DNA of 64,000 nt from Myxococcales bacterium (GTDB lineage: Bacteria; Myxococcota; Polyangia; Polyangiales; Polyangiaceae), in the NCBI GenBank assembly GCA_003151595.1, contig PLXW01000110.1, positions 21,549-85,548 on the forward strand. The letters run 5' to 3'. The notes beneath the pieces were generated by a model. It made no database searches and was not told the origin of the DNA. It was given only the letters and a program-made list of their open reading frames with translations. Positions 18,307 through 27,664 of the stretch are shown here, in pieces. A program made the translations under genes and the position numbers. Every line of letters starts with the position of its first letter. The first letter of the stretch is position 1.

Positions 18307-18881
18307 CGTGAACCATGAGGCCGTGCCGGCCGACGCACGTGGCGGAATGGACGCCGTCGGTCGCGTGGAGCGCGTCGCTCGCGTTCGCGTTCGCGATCGT
18401 CGAAGGCCGACCTGCCACATACGGGTTGAAGCAACTGCGCACGGTGTCCTCGCTTGAGTGAGCTCGGGATCGGCGGGGGGGGCCAACGTGCGCGCCTAGG
18501 CGCTCCCGAGCTCAGTTCGATGAAGGTGCATTCTTCGAACCAGGCCGGAGAGCGGCGACACCGCTGCCTTCGAGGCGGTTCCGCTGCGAATTCGGCGTGT
18601 CGGCGCGGTGGTTGGCGATCCGTTGGATCCCTCGGAGTGAGATCTCCTAGATCACACGGCGACCCTCGGGGCTTCGTCGCGGGAGATGAAGCGGAGTCGC
18701 TCCGCCCGCTGAATCCCCGAGCGGCGTGTGCGCTGGGATGCGCCGCTCACCGCCGGTGGCGCATATGTTGCCAACCTGATTCGGTCTCGGCGTCGTCAGA
18801 ACGTGTACCGTAGTGCTCGCTTGTCGTGACGCGACGTTCGGGAGGCGCTTCGCGCGTGACGGCTCGTAGGGAGTGAAACAG

Positions 18882-21230
18882 GTGAAACCTTCGAGTGTTC
18901 TATCTGCGGCGGGCGCAGCATTGGTGATTGCGGTCGCGGGCTGCCAGGTCATCGGCGGCGTCCGGACGTGGAACGCCGACCCGATGCCACCCGTGGGGGT
19001 CTGCAACCTCCCGAGCACCGGAGAGGGCCTCATTCGACTCGTCAACGCGGCGAACGTGAGCAGCCCGAGTGGGGCGACCGCCGCCGACTTCTGCATCCGG
19101 CCGGCGGGATCGAGCGCCTGGGGAAGGCCGATTTTTCGCGATGGCGGGCAGGACACGCTGTGCAGCGGCGGGCTTCCGTACCTGCAGGCGACCGTTCCGT
19201 TTCACGTCCCCGTCGGATCGATCGACGTGAAGGCCATCCCTGCGGGAGAGCCGTGTACGGCCCCAGCCACCAGCGAGAAGGACGGTATCGCGATCGCCAG
19301 CGCGGGGAAGAATCTGGCCGCGCCCCTCGAGGTGACGACCGTCCTGCGGTACGCCGGAGGTGGGAAGGTCAGCCCCGAGGCCATCGCCGCGCTGCACGAG
19401 GAGCCTGGGCAACTCAGCGGCGGCTCGACCTACCTGCGCGTCGTCAACGCGCTCAGTGGTGGCCTATCGATCGATTTCGGGTCGCCGCCTGAGGGCGCCA
19501 AGTCGCTCCCCACGACGCTCGCGCTCCCGATGTTCGCGGCGCCGATTCCGCCCGGGGCCGCGCCTCCCGCGCAACAGTTGAAGATCGGCAACGTCGACGC
19601 GGAGGGGTACCTCAAACAGCTCAATACCGGGTTCAACTTCGTCGCCGCGATCGATGGCGATCAGTCCGGAAATGCGATCGCGCTCCTCACGCTGCCATTC
19701 TCGGAGGTGGCGGCGTCTCTCTTCATCGTGGGAGATCCCGCGAGCAAGGATCTCTTCCCCGTCCGTGGTCTGTACTGCCAGGACCGATTCGCGGCGAACA
19801 AGGATGCGGGGCCCATCGGCTTCAGCGCCGCGGACGTGTCCGAGATCGAGCGGTGCTCGTTGACTGCGCTTCCGACTCTCTCCTTCGATTCGTGGGACGT
19901 CGATCTCATAGGTGCGAACGCGCCGTTCACCGCGTCGCGCGTGGCGCCGATCACGGCGGCCATCGCGGCGCGGACTTCGACGGACGTCATGTGCGTCACC
20001 GAAGCCGACGGCATCGAGACGCGCAAGGCGATCCGGGAGGCCGCGACTCAGTTTCCGTACTCGTACGAGGTCGATACGACGACGGCGACGATGGCCGACG
20101 ATCCGTCCGACGAAAACGGCCAGATTCCCCCCGCGCCGACGGCGCCTCCCTGCGCCGCGCCAATCCCGGCGGCGACGGTCAGCAAGGCCTACTCGTGCAT
20201 CGCCCAGAAGTGTTCGGCGACATTGGCCGACGGCGGCGTCGGCCCCATGAACCAGAGCACGAGCTGCCTCTCGTCGGCCTGTTTCGCGGACCTCGCGGAG
20301 CTGTACGCCTCGACCCAGATGTCACCGCTCGATACGGCCGACGACGTCTGCTTCGATTGCATTCTCGTGAACCTGCTGGACCCGACCGAGACGGTGTCCA
20401 CGGGGGAGGCGATTTGTACCGGGAGCGCCGCGCCGGCGTTCACGTATCAGGGGCAGACGCCGCTCCTCATTCTATCGAAATATCCATTCAATTCGACCAA
20501 ATCCTATATCTACCCGAGCACCGGCCTCCGGCGCGGAATGCTCAAGGCGCAGGTTCAATTCGAGGACGGCCTCGCGGTGGACGTGTTCTGCACGCAGCTC
20601 ATCTCGCCGCAGCTCGATTCGTCGCTCCCCTACGTGGGGGCCTATGGCCATGACGAGCCGCCGCCGACCGACGGGGGAGCCGGCGAGAACGGCTGGGCCG
20701 ACGAGCAGGCGCTCCAGGCGAAGCGCGCGGTGTCGTGGATTCAGAGCGAAGCGAAGAAGGACGGCGTGCCGGGGGTGATCCTGGGGACGTTCTATTCGAC
20801 CATCGGCGTGGAGACTTCCGACGTCGATGCGGGCGCGCTCGCGACAGGGACGCTGAGCCCGATCGTGATGAAGACGCTCGACCAGGCCAAGGGGGGTGCG
20901 TTTCCGAGGGCGGAGCCGCAAGGGTACGTCCGGGCCTGCGATACCTGCCCCACGAACCCGTACACGCCGGGGCATGTGCCTCTCGAGTTCGAGCCGATGT
21001 TTCTCGTCGGGTTTCCGGCGACCCAGGCGTGGACGTCGTCGGAGACTCTCTGGGCGACCGACGACACCGCAGTAACGCTCACGCCGACGACGTACGAGCC
21101 GGCACTGCCGGGGAACGTGGGGCCGCTCTCCGCCTACTATGCTCACAACTGGCAGCTCTTTCGGCCACCGCCGACGGCCCCCGCGCCGCTCGATGCGGGG
21201 GTCGATGCGGCGGTCGACGCGTCGAAGTGA
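18882..21230 (+). CDS. DUF4397 + degenerate endonuclease/exonuclease/phosphatase lipoprotein
   Basis: About 782 residues from GTG 18882 (GTG 18873 is an alternative; TAGGGAG gives better spacing to 18882). Lipobox AVAGC (Cys21). Residues about 45-250 contain two DUF4397-like segments (GLIRLVNAANVSS, TYLRVVNALSGGL). From about 350 the EEP phosphodiesterase order is visible: SFDSWDVDLI, DVMCVTEADG (Glu374), LLILSKYPF, RRGMLKAQV, WADEQALQAKRAVSWI. However, the catalytic GDFN is GTFY (635-638) and no SDHxP motif is present at the end. Probably a catalytically dead surface protein. Confidence 0.75.
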   Translation: MKPSSVLSAAGAALVIAVAGCQVIGGVRTWNADPMPPVGVCNLPSTGEGLIRLVNAANVSSPSGATAADFCIRPAGSSAWGRPIFRDGGQDTLCSGGLPYLQATVPFHVPVGSIDVKAIPAGEPCTAPATSEKDGIAIASAGKNLAAPLEVTTVLRYAGGGKVSPEAIAALHEEPGQLSGGSTYLRVVNALSGGLSIDFGSPPEGAKSLPTTLALPMFAAPIPPGAAPPAQQLKIGNVDAEGYLKQLNTGFNFVAAIDGDQSGNAIALLTLPFSEVAASLFIVGDPASKDLFPVRGLYCQDRFAANKDAGPIGFSAADVSEIERCSLTALPTLSFDSWDVDLIGANAPFTASRVAPITAAIAARTSTDVMCVTEADGIETRKAIREAATQFPYSYEVDTTTATMADDPSDENGQIPPAPTAPPCAAPIPAATVSKAYSCIAQKCSATLADGGVGPMNQSTSCLSSACFADLAELYASTQMSPLDTADDVCFDCILVNLLDPTETVSTGEAICTGSAAPAFTYQGQTPLLILSKYPFNSTKSYIYPSTGLRRGMLKAQVQFEDGLAVDVFCTQLISPQLDSSLPYVGAYGHDEPPPTDGGAGENGWADEQALQAKRAVSWIQSEAKKDGVPGVILGTFYSTIGVETSDVDAGALATGTLSPIVMKTLDQAKGGAFPRAEPQGYVRACDTCPTNPYTPGHVPLEFEPMFLVGFPATQAWTSSETLWATDDTAVTLTPTTYEPALPGNVGPLSAYYAHNWQLFRPPPTAPAPLDAGVDAAVDASK

Positions 21231-21240
21231 CGGTCTGCGA

Positions 21241-22215
21241 TTACCAGGTCGCCCGAACGCCCGCGCCGAGGAGTCCCATCGAGACGAGGTCGACGCGCGC
21301 GGTCGCCGGCGCGGGGGCCGCGTCGGGCGACGTTGACGCTTTTGGCTTGTCGGTCGCGATCAGGTAGACCGCGGCGGCCACGCCGAGGACGCCCGCGCCG
21401 ACCGCGACGTCGGAGACCCACGCCTGCCGCACGGACGTCTGACTCACCGACGCCGCCGACGTGCTGCACCGGAGCTCGCCGTCGAGCGTGGGGCAGCCGT
21501 TCAACGCCTGCCGCCGGTTCGCGAGGGCCTCGATTCCGAAGAACGCGCCGACGCCGAGCGCCGTCACGCCCACCGCGCCGACGGAGACGGCGACCTTCTT
21601 CCGCGTGGTCCACCACGGGGGCTTCACGAGCGTCGCTTCGTCGATCTCGAGGACGGGGACCGAGACCGCCTGGGTCTCGCCGGGCTGGATCGAGATCTTC
21701 GTGGACCAGGGCTTGTGGCCGGGGGCGCGGACTTCGATCGACACCTCGCCCGGATCGACCGGGAGCGGGGTTCCCCATCCCCCTTGCTCGATCGCGCTCT
21801 GGTTGCGGATCACTTCGAGGCCGCTCACGCGCGCCTCGGGAGGGACCGTGACGGTGAGCTTCGGGAGGCGTGGCTCGAGAGCCGCCGCGGACTCGAGGGC
21901 GACCTGCTCGCGCTCGGGGCGGCCGGCCCTGCGCGCTTCGGTGACCGACTCCTTGTATTCGACCCACGCCGACGCGATCTTCCCTTCCTTCTCGTGGCAG
22001 AGCGCGAGGTTCAGGAGCGCTCCGCCGGCGTGATCGAGGCGGTAGCTCTCGCTGAACTTGCGGCACGCCTCGGCCAGTTTCCCCTCGCGCATGAGGGAGC
22101 GCGCCTCGGCGAAGAGCATCTCCGCGGCCGCCTCGTCCTCCGCTTCAGCGCGCGCGATCGCGGGGTGAAGGAGGGCGAATGCGAGGAGGACGGGGACGAC
22201 GACTATTGCGCGCAT
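21241..22215 (-). CDS. TPR/PEGA-domain membrane protein downstream of a Ser/Thr kinase
   Basis: 324 residues with signal peptide (ALLHPAIARAEA). Residues 25-110 form TPR-like helices (AEMLFAEARSLMREGKLAEACRKFSESYRLD), then a PEGA-type beta domain (VTVPPEARVSG...VDPGEVSIEVRAPGHKPW), and two hydrophobic segments at about 215-240 and 275-295. This architecture is common in myxobacteria next to Hanks-type kinases. It starts 5 nt after the kinase stop, so it is cotranscribed; it may be a periplasmic partner or substrate of that pathway. Convergent with the EEP-like lipoprotein. Confidence 0.82.
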   Translation of the reverse strand: MRAIVVVPVLLAFALLHPAIARAEAEDEAAAEMLFAEARSLMREGKLAEACRKFSESYRLDHAGGALLNLALCHEKEGKIASAWVEYKESVTEARRAGRPEREQVALESAAALEPRLPKLTVTVPPEARVSGLEVIRNQSAIEQGGWGTPLPVDPGEVSIEVRAPGHKPWSTKISIQPGETQAVSVPVLEIDEATLVKPPWWTTRKKVAVSVGAVGVTALGVGAFFGIEALANRRQALNGCPTLDGELRCSTSAASVSQTSVRQAWVSDVAVGAGVLGVAAAVYLIATDKPKASTSPDAAPAPATARVDLVSMGLLGAGVRATW

Positions 22216-22219
22216 GCCT

Positions 22220-23698
22220 TCACTTTCGCTCTTCGAACGGGTCGACCTTGGGGGGGGGCGGAGGAGGACTCGTGGGAGATGCGACGATCGGGCCAGGTGA
22301 GGAGGAGGGCGCCGACGGAGGGGGCGGTGTCGGGATCTTCCGACCGGAATGCAGCACCGGTGACGAATGCCTCGAGCCCGCCGGAGGGCTCGGCGCGAGA
22401 TCGACTGCGGGCGCCGGCGCTGACGACGGCGGCGGATCCACGTCCGGTGCCGGGGGCGAAGGGAGCGCGCTGGGGCTCGTGGTGACCGGCGCCGTCGATG
22501 CGGTCGCGGGGACCGGTTTCGGCGACAGACCGAAGGAGAAGAAGATGAGCGCCGCAACGGCTGCGGCCAACGTGGCAATCACGACCGTCCGACGCGATCG
22601 CGGCGGGGTGACGGCGGGGTCTCCGGTCGTTCCTGCGGGGAGCGCCTCGACTCGAACCGGGACCACCGGCGGCAGCGGCGTGCGACCCGCCGAGTGGTTG
22701 CCCGTGCTCATCCTGCCGCTCGTGCCCCCTTCGAACGAAGAGTTGAGCGCTTCGAGGAGGGCGTCGGCGGTTTGAAAACGATCTGCGGGATCCTTCTCGC
22801 AGCACCGCTGGATGAACGCGTCCAACGGCTCCGACACGCCGAGCAGACCCCCCGCGAGCGACGGGAGCGGCGTGTTCAAGTGCGCCATCATCGTCATCAT
22901 CGCCGTGTTGCCGAGGAAGGGAGGCGCGCCGGTGAGCATCGTGAACGCGATGATGCCGAGCGAGTAGATGTCTGTCCGCGCGTCGACGGCTCCGCCCACC
23001 TGCTCGGGCGACATGAAGCGCGGCGAGCCGACGACGATCCCCTCGTCCGTGAGGTCCTGATTCTTTTCGTCCATCACCTTCGTGACGCCGAAGTCGAGGA
23101 GCTTGAGCGCGCTCTCGTTCTCCGCGCCGGGGATGATCATCAGGTTCGAGGGCTTGAGGTCGCGATGGACGACTCCGAGCGCGTGAGCCGCGCGGAGGCC
23201 GCGCCCCATCTGGCGGAGGAATCCGATGGTCTGCGCTTCGGTGAGGTGGCCGTCGCGATCGAGGCGCTCTTGAAGCGTCTCGCCCTGCAGGAGCTCCATC
23301 GCCATGAAGAAGCGTTCGCGATCGCTGGGCGGCGTCTCGATGCGCCCGTAGTCGAAGACGGTGACGATGTTCGGGTGCTGGAGCTTCGCCAGCACGCTCG
23401 CCTCGCGGAGGAAGCGGCGGCGAATCGAGTCGGCGCCGCTCGGCGCCGCGTAGGCGTCCGTGAACGCCGGGAGCAGGACCTTCACCGCCACCATCCGGCC
23501 GAGCGGGAGCTGCTCGGCCGAGTAGATGCGCCCCATGCCCCCGGTCGCGAGCACGTCGACGATGCGGTACTTGCCGTTGAGGACGGACCCCAACATGACG
23601 TCGACTGCCAGTCGCGGCGGCGCCGACCCAGGCTTGGGCGGCGAGCTTCCTGCGGCCCCCGGCGCATCTGCCGCGGGTTCCTTGCGTCCCTCCGTCAT
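22220..23698 (-). CDS. Hanks-type Ser/Thr protein kinase
   Basis: 492 residues. Catalytic features: Gly loop ATGGMGRIYSA (51-61), Lys73 (VAVKVL), Glu in the C-helix, VHRDLKPSN with Asp180, LDFGVTK with Asp202, and MSPEQ in the activation segment. After the kinase domain (about 43-315) comes a Pro/Ser linker, a single transmembrane helix (VVIATLAAAVAALIFFSFG) and a Pro-rich periplasmic tail, with no recognisable sensor. It sits between an FHA-domain activator upstream and a TPR/PEGA protein downstream; FHA domains bind phospho-Thr, so kinase and activator may form one signalling chain. Confidence 0.92.
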   Translation of the reverse strand: MTEGRKEPAADAPGAAGSSPPKPGSAPPRLAVDVMLGSVLNGKYRIVDVLATGGMGRIYSAEQLPLGRMVAVKVLLPAFTDAYAAPSGADSIRRRFLREASVLAKLQHPNIVTVFDYGRIETPPSDRERFFMAMELLQGETLQERLDRDGHLTEAQTIGFLRQMGRGLRAAHALGVVHRDLKPSNLMIIPGAENESALKLLDFGVTKVMDEKNQDLTDEGIVVGSPRFMSPEQVGGAVDARTDIYSLGIIAFTMLTGAPPFLGNTAMMTMMAHLNTPLPSLAGGLLGVSEPLDAFIQRCCEKDPADRFQTADALLEALNSSFEGGTSGRMSTGNHSAGRTPLPPVVPVRVEALPAGTTGDPAVTPPRSRRTVVIATLAAAVAALIFFSFGLSPKPVPATASTAPVTTSPSALPSPPAPDVDPPPSSAPAPAVDLAPSPPAGSRHSSPVLHSGRKIPTPPPPSAPSSSPGPIVASPTSPPPPPPKVDPFEERK

Positions 23699-23722
23699 TT
23701 CACCCCGTCCGACACTAACTCC

Positions 23723-23734
23723 CGAGAGTTCTCG
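23723..23734. promoter_or_regulatory. Palindrome CGAGA-GT-TCTCG before the kinase gene
   Basis: A short inverted repeat with 5-bp arms in the 75-nt gap between the FHA activator and kinase genes, about 25 nt before the kinase start. Could be an operator; short enough to be chance. Confidence 0.25.
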
Positions 23735-23773
23735 CGTCTACCGACGGGTCGTGGCGGTGGAAAAGAACGGGGG

Positions 23774-25135
23774 TCAGACGATGCGGGCCTTGATGATGTG
23801 GAAGTAGCGGCGCGCGATGCCGGAGGCGGTCGCAGCCCGTTTGACGTTCCCGTCGTGCGAGGCGAGGACGCGCTCCAGGTAAGCGCGCTCGAAGTCCTCG
23901 AGGATGCGCTGGCGTGCGAGGGAGAAGGGGAGATCGGCTCGGACGGTCAGCGTCGGAAACGGGAGAGAGGCCGTCGCCGGGCCGGAAGGGGGGCAGACCG
24001 CGGGCTTCGACATGCCCGCGAGATCGCCGAGCGCGAGCCGGTTCGCGACCGCGTTGTAGAGCTCGCGCACGTTGCCCGGCCAGGCGTAGTCCTCGAAGCG
24101 CTGCAGCAGATCGGGCGGCGGCGGCGTGTCGCCCCCTCCGAGCTCGCGCCAGAAGTAGCTGCCGAGCAGCGCGACGTCCCCCTCGCGCGAACGGAGCGGC
24201 GGGAGCTCGATGCGCGCGACGGCGAGGCGGAAGAAGAGGTCGTCGCGGAAGCGACCGGCCTGCACTTCGCGATCGAGATCGCGGCGCGTGGCGGCGAGGA
24301 CGCGCACGTCGACCTGAATGAACTTCTCGCCGCCGAGGCGTTGCACCTCGGAGCGCTCGATCGCGCGGAGGAGCTTCGGTTGCAGCGCGATGTCGAGGTC
24401 GCCGACTTCGTCGATGAGGAGCGTGCCGCCGTTGGCCTGCTCGAAGACTCCTCTGCGGGTGGCGTTGGCGCCGGTGAACGCGCCGCGCTCGTGGCCGAAG
24501 AGCGCCGACTCGACGAGGTTCGGCGGTATGGCGGTGCAGTCGAAGACCACGAACGGACCCTTGGAGCGCGGGCCTTGCTCGTGGAGCGCTTCGGCCAGGA
24601 GCTCCTTGCCGGTGCCCGTCTCTCCTTCGATGACGACGGGAACGTCGGCGGCGGCGAGCCGTCGACACAGCGGATAGATGCGGCGCATCGCCGAGCTTCC
24701 GCCGAGCACGCCGCCAAACTGGAGCGACGCCGGCTGGCGGGCGCCTCCGACCGTGTTCGCGTCGACGCGCAAGGTGGTGTCGCCGACGCGGAAGTGAGCG
24801 CCGTCTTGCAGGAGAACGTCGAAGACCGCGGTGTCGCCCACGAACGTGCCGTTCGTCGAACGGAGGTCGGTCAAGCGGAGGCCGCGCGGGGTCACGTCGA
24901 GCGCGGCGTGACGGCGGGAGACGAGCTTGTCGGTGAGGCGCAGGTTGCACGCGGCGCTCTGACCGACGAGCGAGCGCGCGGGGTCGGTGACATCGATCGT
25001 GCAGCGCATGCCGGCGTCGGGGCCGAGGGCGACGACGATCGCATAGCTGCTGATCTTCGAGGTGTCGTGCGGCGTGCCTCCGCGGAGGAGGGTCGCTTCG
25101 ATCTCGCCCTTGGGGCCGTCCGGGGGAGGGGTCAT
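23774..25135 (-). CDS. FHA-domain sigma-54-dependent activator (NtrC-like)
   Basis: 453 residues. FHA domain at about 35-125 with SRRH (73-76) and STNG (93-96), the phosphothreonine-binding signature. AAA+ domain with Walker A GETGTGKE (171-178), GAFTGA (218-223), which contacts sigma-54, and Walker B GTLLIDEVGD. The C-terminal 45 residues form a Fis-type helix-turn-helix (ATASGIARRYFHIIKARIV). FHA in place of a receiver suggests activation by a phosphorylated partner, most simply the kinase encoded 75 nt downstream. Targets unknown. Confidence 0.92.
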   Translation of the reverse strand: MTPPPDGPKGEIEATLLRGGTPHDTSKISSYAIVVALGPDAGMRCTIDVTDPARSLVGQSAACNLRLTDKLVSRRHAALDVTPRGLRLTDLRSTNGTFVGDTAVFDVLLQDGAHFRVGDTTLRVDANTVGGARQPASLQFGGVLGGSSAMRRIYPLCRRLAAADVPVVIEGETGTGKELLAEALHEQGPRSKGPFVVFDCTAIPPNLVESALFGHERGAFTGANATRRGVFEQANGGTLLIDEVGDLDIALQPKLLRAIERSEVQRLGGEKFIQVDVRVLAATRRDLDREVQAGRFRDDLFFRLAVARIELPPLRSREGDVALLGSYFWRELGGGDTPPPPDLLQRFEDYAWPGNVRELYNAVANRLALGDLAGMSKPAVCPPSGPATASLPFPTLTVRADLPFSLARQRILEDFERAYLERVLASHDGNVKRAATASGIARRYFHIIKARIV

Positions 25136-25224
25136 TCACGGGCACCGACGCGCATGGCCGCGAGTGCACTCGGATCATACGAGCCGTGATCTGGGGGAGC
25201 AAGCCGAGGCTCCGCATCACGTCG

Positions 25225-25647
25225 TTAGTCGGCTTTCTCACACACGCCTTGCACCGTGTCTTCGTTCTTCCCGAGAAGGAACGACGCCGGTCGATACCCG
25301 TCGCCTCTCTTCACATAGAGCTTGCCGGCCCCCGCATACACGCAGCCGACGATGTCGTTCTCGTGCCACTCGCCCGAACCGAAACGGACGTCGATGGCGA
25401 AAGGGACGAAGGAGCGCTTGTTCTTGTCGAGCAGCGCGGTCGACTGAAGGACGCGCACGCGGCGCTCGCGCGGAGGAGGGCGCGAGCGCGAGAAGGTGTG
25501 GGTCTCGAAATGGGCGAGCGGCTTCACCAGGCCGTCCTCGACTCGTTGCAGCGCCCACTCGGCGAGCGAAGGCTCATCGGCCGAGGCGAAGGAGGGGACG
25601 AGCGACACCGCGAGCGCGAAGAAGAAGAGCCGATGGAGAGAGGTCAC
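25225..25647 (-). CDS. Small secreted protein of unknown function
   Basis: 140 residues from GTG 25647, chosen because AAGGA lies 7-8 nt upstream and the next residues are a signal peptide (RLFFFALAVSLVPSFASA). The mature part is about 118 residues with two Cys. It may be a beta-rich periplasmic protein; family not recognised. The start lies inside the end of the upstream DUF2306 gene (74-nt overlap), suggesting coupling. Confidence 0.7.
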   Translation of the reverse strand: MTSLHRLFFFALAVSLVPSFASADEPSLAEWALQRVEDGLVKPLAHFETHTFSRSRPPPRERRVRVLQSTALLDKNKRSFVPFAIDVRFGSGEWHENDIVGCVYAGAGKLYVKRGDGYRPASFLLGKNEDTVQGVCEKAD

Positions 25648-26326
25648 GGCGAATCCTTTCGAGGAGCTTGGCGACGAGGTTGGCGACCGAACGAAGAGAG
25701 CCTGAGCGCGCCGAGACGATCTCGACGACAGCGACGCTGGCGAGGACAGGCCCCCACAGGGCGATGACGTAGGCGAGATCGGGATCGACCCCCACGGCAT
25801 CGAAGCCGAGGAGCATCGCGCGCGACACCACTGCAACGCTCATCTGGGCGACGACATGCCGCATGGCGCGTCGATGGGAGACGAGGTCGCCGCGGCGAGC
25901 CGCCACGATTCCGCGCGCCATCGCCCAGGCGACGATCGCCGCGGTGAGCAGAAAGCCCGCGGCCACGACCCTCCCGCCTTTTGCGTTGAAGGAGAGCACG
26001 ACGCCTGACGGCACGAGCGCGAAGAGCACCAGCACACCGCTCGAACGCCCGAGCCAGCGATGCCATGCCGCGCGCTTCTGAAGCGCGCGCGTCGTGAGCG
26101 CGAGGCAGAGCGGGAACGAGATCAACGCGGCGGCGACGTGCACACGCAGCGCGGCGAGCCACAGCGACGCGAATCGGTCCGGCATCCTCTCGATGACGAA
26201 CGGCGGGAGCGACTCGAAGTCGAAATACCCGAGGCTCGTCGCCGTGATGAGCGCCGAGCCGGCGAGCATCACGGCGAGGAAGACGCGGCCCGAAAGGCTG
26301 GCCGGACGAACGCGGAAGTGAGACAC
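25574..26326 (-). CDS. DUF2306-family integral membrane protein
   Basis: 250 residues with several transmembrane helices (about 12-34, 55-80, 95-115, 120-142, 160-180, 190-210) and conserved His-containing segments (LRVHVAAALISFPL, AWHRWLGRSSG, SHRRAMRHVVAQ) typical of DUF2306. The paired His in helices suggests haem or metal binding, as in cytochrome-b561-like folds, but this is inference. Confidence 0.82.
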   Translation of the reverse strand: MSHFRVRPASLSGRVFLAVMLAGSALITATSLGYFDFESLPPFVIERMPDRFASLWLAALRVHVAAALISFPLCLALTTRALQKRAAWHRWLGRSSGVLVLFALVPSGVVLSFNAKGGRVVAAGFLLTAAIVAWAMARGIVAARRGDLVSHRRAMRHVVAQMSVAVVSRAMLLGFDAVGVDPDLAYVIALWGPVLASVAVVEIVSARSGSLRSVANLVAKLLERIRRDLSPSALLLRARGVARPLLRLGR

Positions 26327-26416
26327 GCCCCGTTAGACGCGCGTGGAACCCAAAAGTTTCCGGGCTCGCGCAGCGCCGAGGCTGCGGAGGTTCCACACAC
26401 GTCGTGGGGTCAATGG

Positions 26417-27664
26417 TTACTGCGCCGAGACGCCGACCGGTGGCACCGCCACGATGCCGATGCGGTCGAGCATGAGCGCGCGACTGAACTTCGCCTGAAG
26501 CTGCAGCGTCGACGAGTTCGGCTCGTAGACGAGGCCCGTCTTTCCCTGCTGGAACAGATCCGGGTCGGCGCAGAGGCGCGTGTTGGACCAATCGCCACCG
26601 CTGTGGACGGGGCCGAGCAGCTCCAGATTTCCGGCGGGGTTGCGTTGCAGCACGCCGGAACCCGACGTGCCGTGGCATCCGAACAGATCGGTCGCCGTGG
26701 TGTGGTTGAGGCGCTGGCGTGCGGCGCCGTTCGACCACGGAATGGACTTGAGCGGCAGGAGCGCGTTCGTCGGGCCGGCGATGTAGTGCCAGTCGTTGAT
26801 CTGCGCGGGGAGAGCGGGCATCGCGTTCCCGGCGAGCGCCGTGTAGTGCGTGAAGCGATCGAGGGTGGTCGCGGGCGCGTTCGGCGCCGGTTTGGTGTTC
26901 GGCATCGGCGAGAGGAGCTCGTGGAACCAGTACATCTCGACGGCGCCTGCCAGCGGATCGGACGTCGCGACGGGGAGCCACATCGCGTTGGACGCGCGAT
27001 CGCCGCAGTGGAGCATCGCGACGTCGGCGGAGAAGTCGCAGTTGAATGCCGCGGAGTTCGCCACCGACGGTGAGGCGCAGCGCGAGACGACGGTGCACGA
27101 GAGCGCCGTGGACTGATAGCCGGCGACGTTCTGCATCGGTATGAAGGACGGCTGGTAGTTCGGGAAACTCCCCGTGAAGAGCGCCGCCGTCTCGAGCCCG
27201 GACAAGCTCGCGTTCGTGACGTCGTACTGGCGCACGACGAACGTCTCGTTCGCCGGATCGGGGACGTTCACCTGCTCGACGCAGTGAGCGGCCGTGACCG
27301 CGTAGTGCGGCGAGATGAACGTCACGCCGCACGTCCCACGCACGGCGAGTCGGGTGGAGTGGGGGAAGCCGAGGACCGTGGTGGTCGAGGTGATGAACGC
27401 CGGCTGACCGTCGGTGCCACGCAACGGAATTTCGAGCGCGCCGGTCGCCTTCGAAGCCTGCGACCCGTCCTGGACGATCGCGAACTGTGACGGGGAGTCT
27501 GCCGCCTCGACCTCACTGTGCGCGACGCCGAGAGCGCCCTCCGCCTCTTCGGTCGTGGACGCGCTGGCGCACCCCGCGGCCGTGACGAGGAGTGAGAGCG
27601 CGATGCCGCACGTCGACGCCGACGAGCTGACCGAGAGAGACCCACCAAAGAATGAACGAGCCAT
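26417..27664 (-). CDS. Trypsin-like serine protease, lipoprotein
   Basis: 415 residues from ATG 27664, with GGAGGA about 7 nt upstream; the frame extends further but without a sensible start. Lipobox TAAGC (Cys32). Triad candidates: His127 (VTAAHC), Asp214 (SADVAML) and Ser334 (HGTSGSG). The Ser motif GTSGSG, not GDSGGP, places it with V8/glutamyl-endopeptidase-like or generic trypsin-like serine peptidases. No C-terminal sorting tail, unlike the other two proteases here. Confidence 0.87.
   Translation of the reverse strand: MARSFFGGSLSVSSSASTCGIALSLLVTAAGCASASTTEEAEGALGVAHSEVEAADSPSQFAIVQDGSQASKATGALEIPLRGTDGQPAFITSTTTVLGFPHSTRLAVRGTCGVTFISPHYAVTAAHCVEQVNVPDPANETFVVRQYDVTNASLSGLETAALFTGSFPNYQPSFIPMQNVAGYQSTALSCTVVSRCASPSVANSAAFNCDFSADVAMLHCGDRASNAMWLPVATSDPLAGAVEMYWFHELLSPMPNTKPAPNAPATTLDRFTHYTALAGNAMPALPAQINDWHYIAGPTNALLPLKSIPWSNGAARQRLNHTTATDLFGCHGTSGSGVLQRNPAGNLELLGPVHSGGDWSNTRLCADPDLFQQGKTGLVYEPNSSTLQLQAKFSRALMLDRIGIVAVPPVGVSAQ

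Larger units (their letters stand above)
17788..18881. other. Long non-coding stretch with AT-rich part and short repeats
   Basis: About 1.1 kb between divergent genes. 17870-17990 is clearly more AT-rich than the surroundings and probably carries the promoter of the lipase-like operon. At 18267-18306 the motif TGTGTGAG recurs three times (15- and 17-nt steps), and a GGCATG-N5-CATGCC inverted repeat lies at 18233-18249. Short open frames here (for example 17956-18216) lack the high third-position GC of real genes, so I call none. Confidence 0.6.

Noticed and set aside
18454..18813. 119-codon plus-strand frame upstream of the EEP-like gene
   Set aside because: Arg/Ser/Gly-rich, no start signal, codon use unlike real genes here.
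22694..25189. Long plus-strand frame (831 codons) opposite the kinase and FHA activator
   Set aside because: It is antisense to two genes with full sets of catalytic motifs and its translation is Arg/Glu/Ala-rich without domains; long antisense frames are common in GC-rich DNA.
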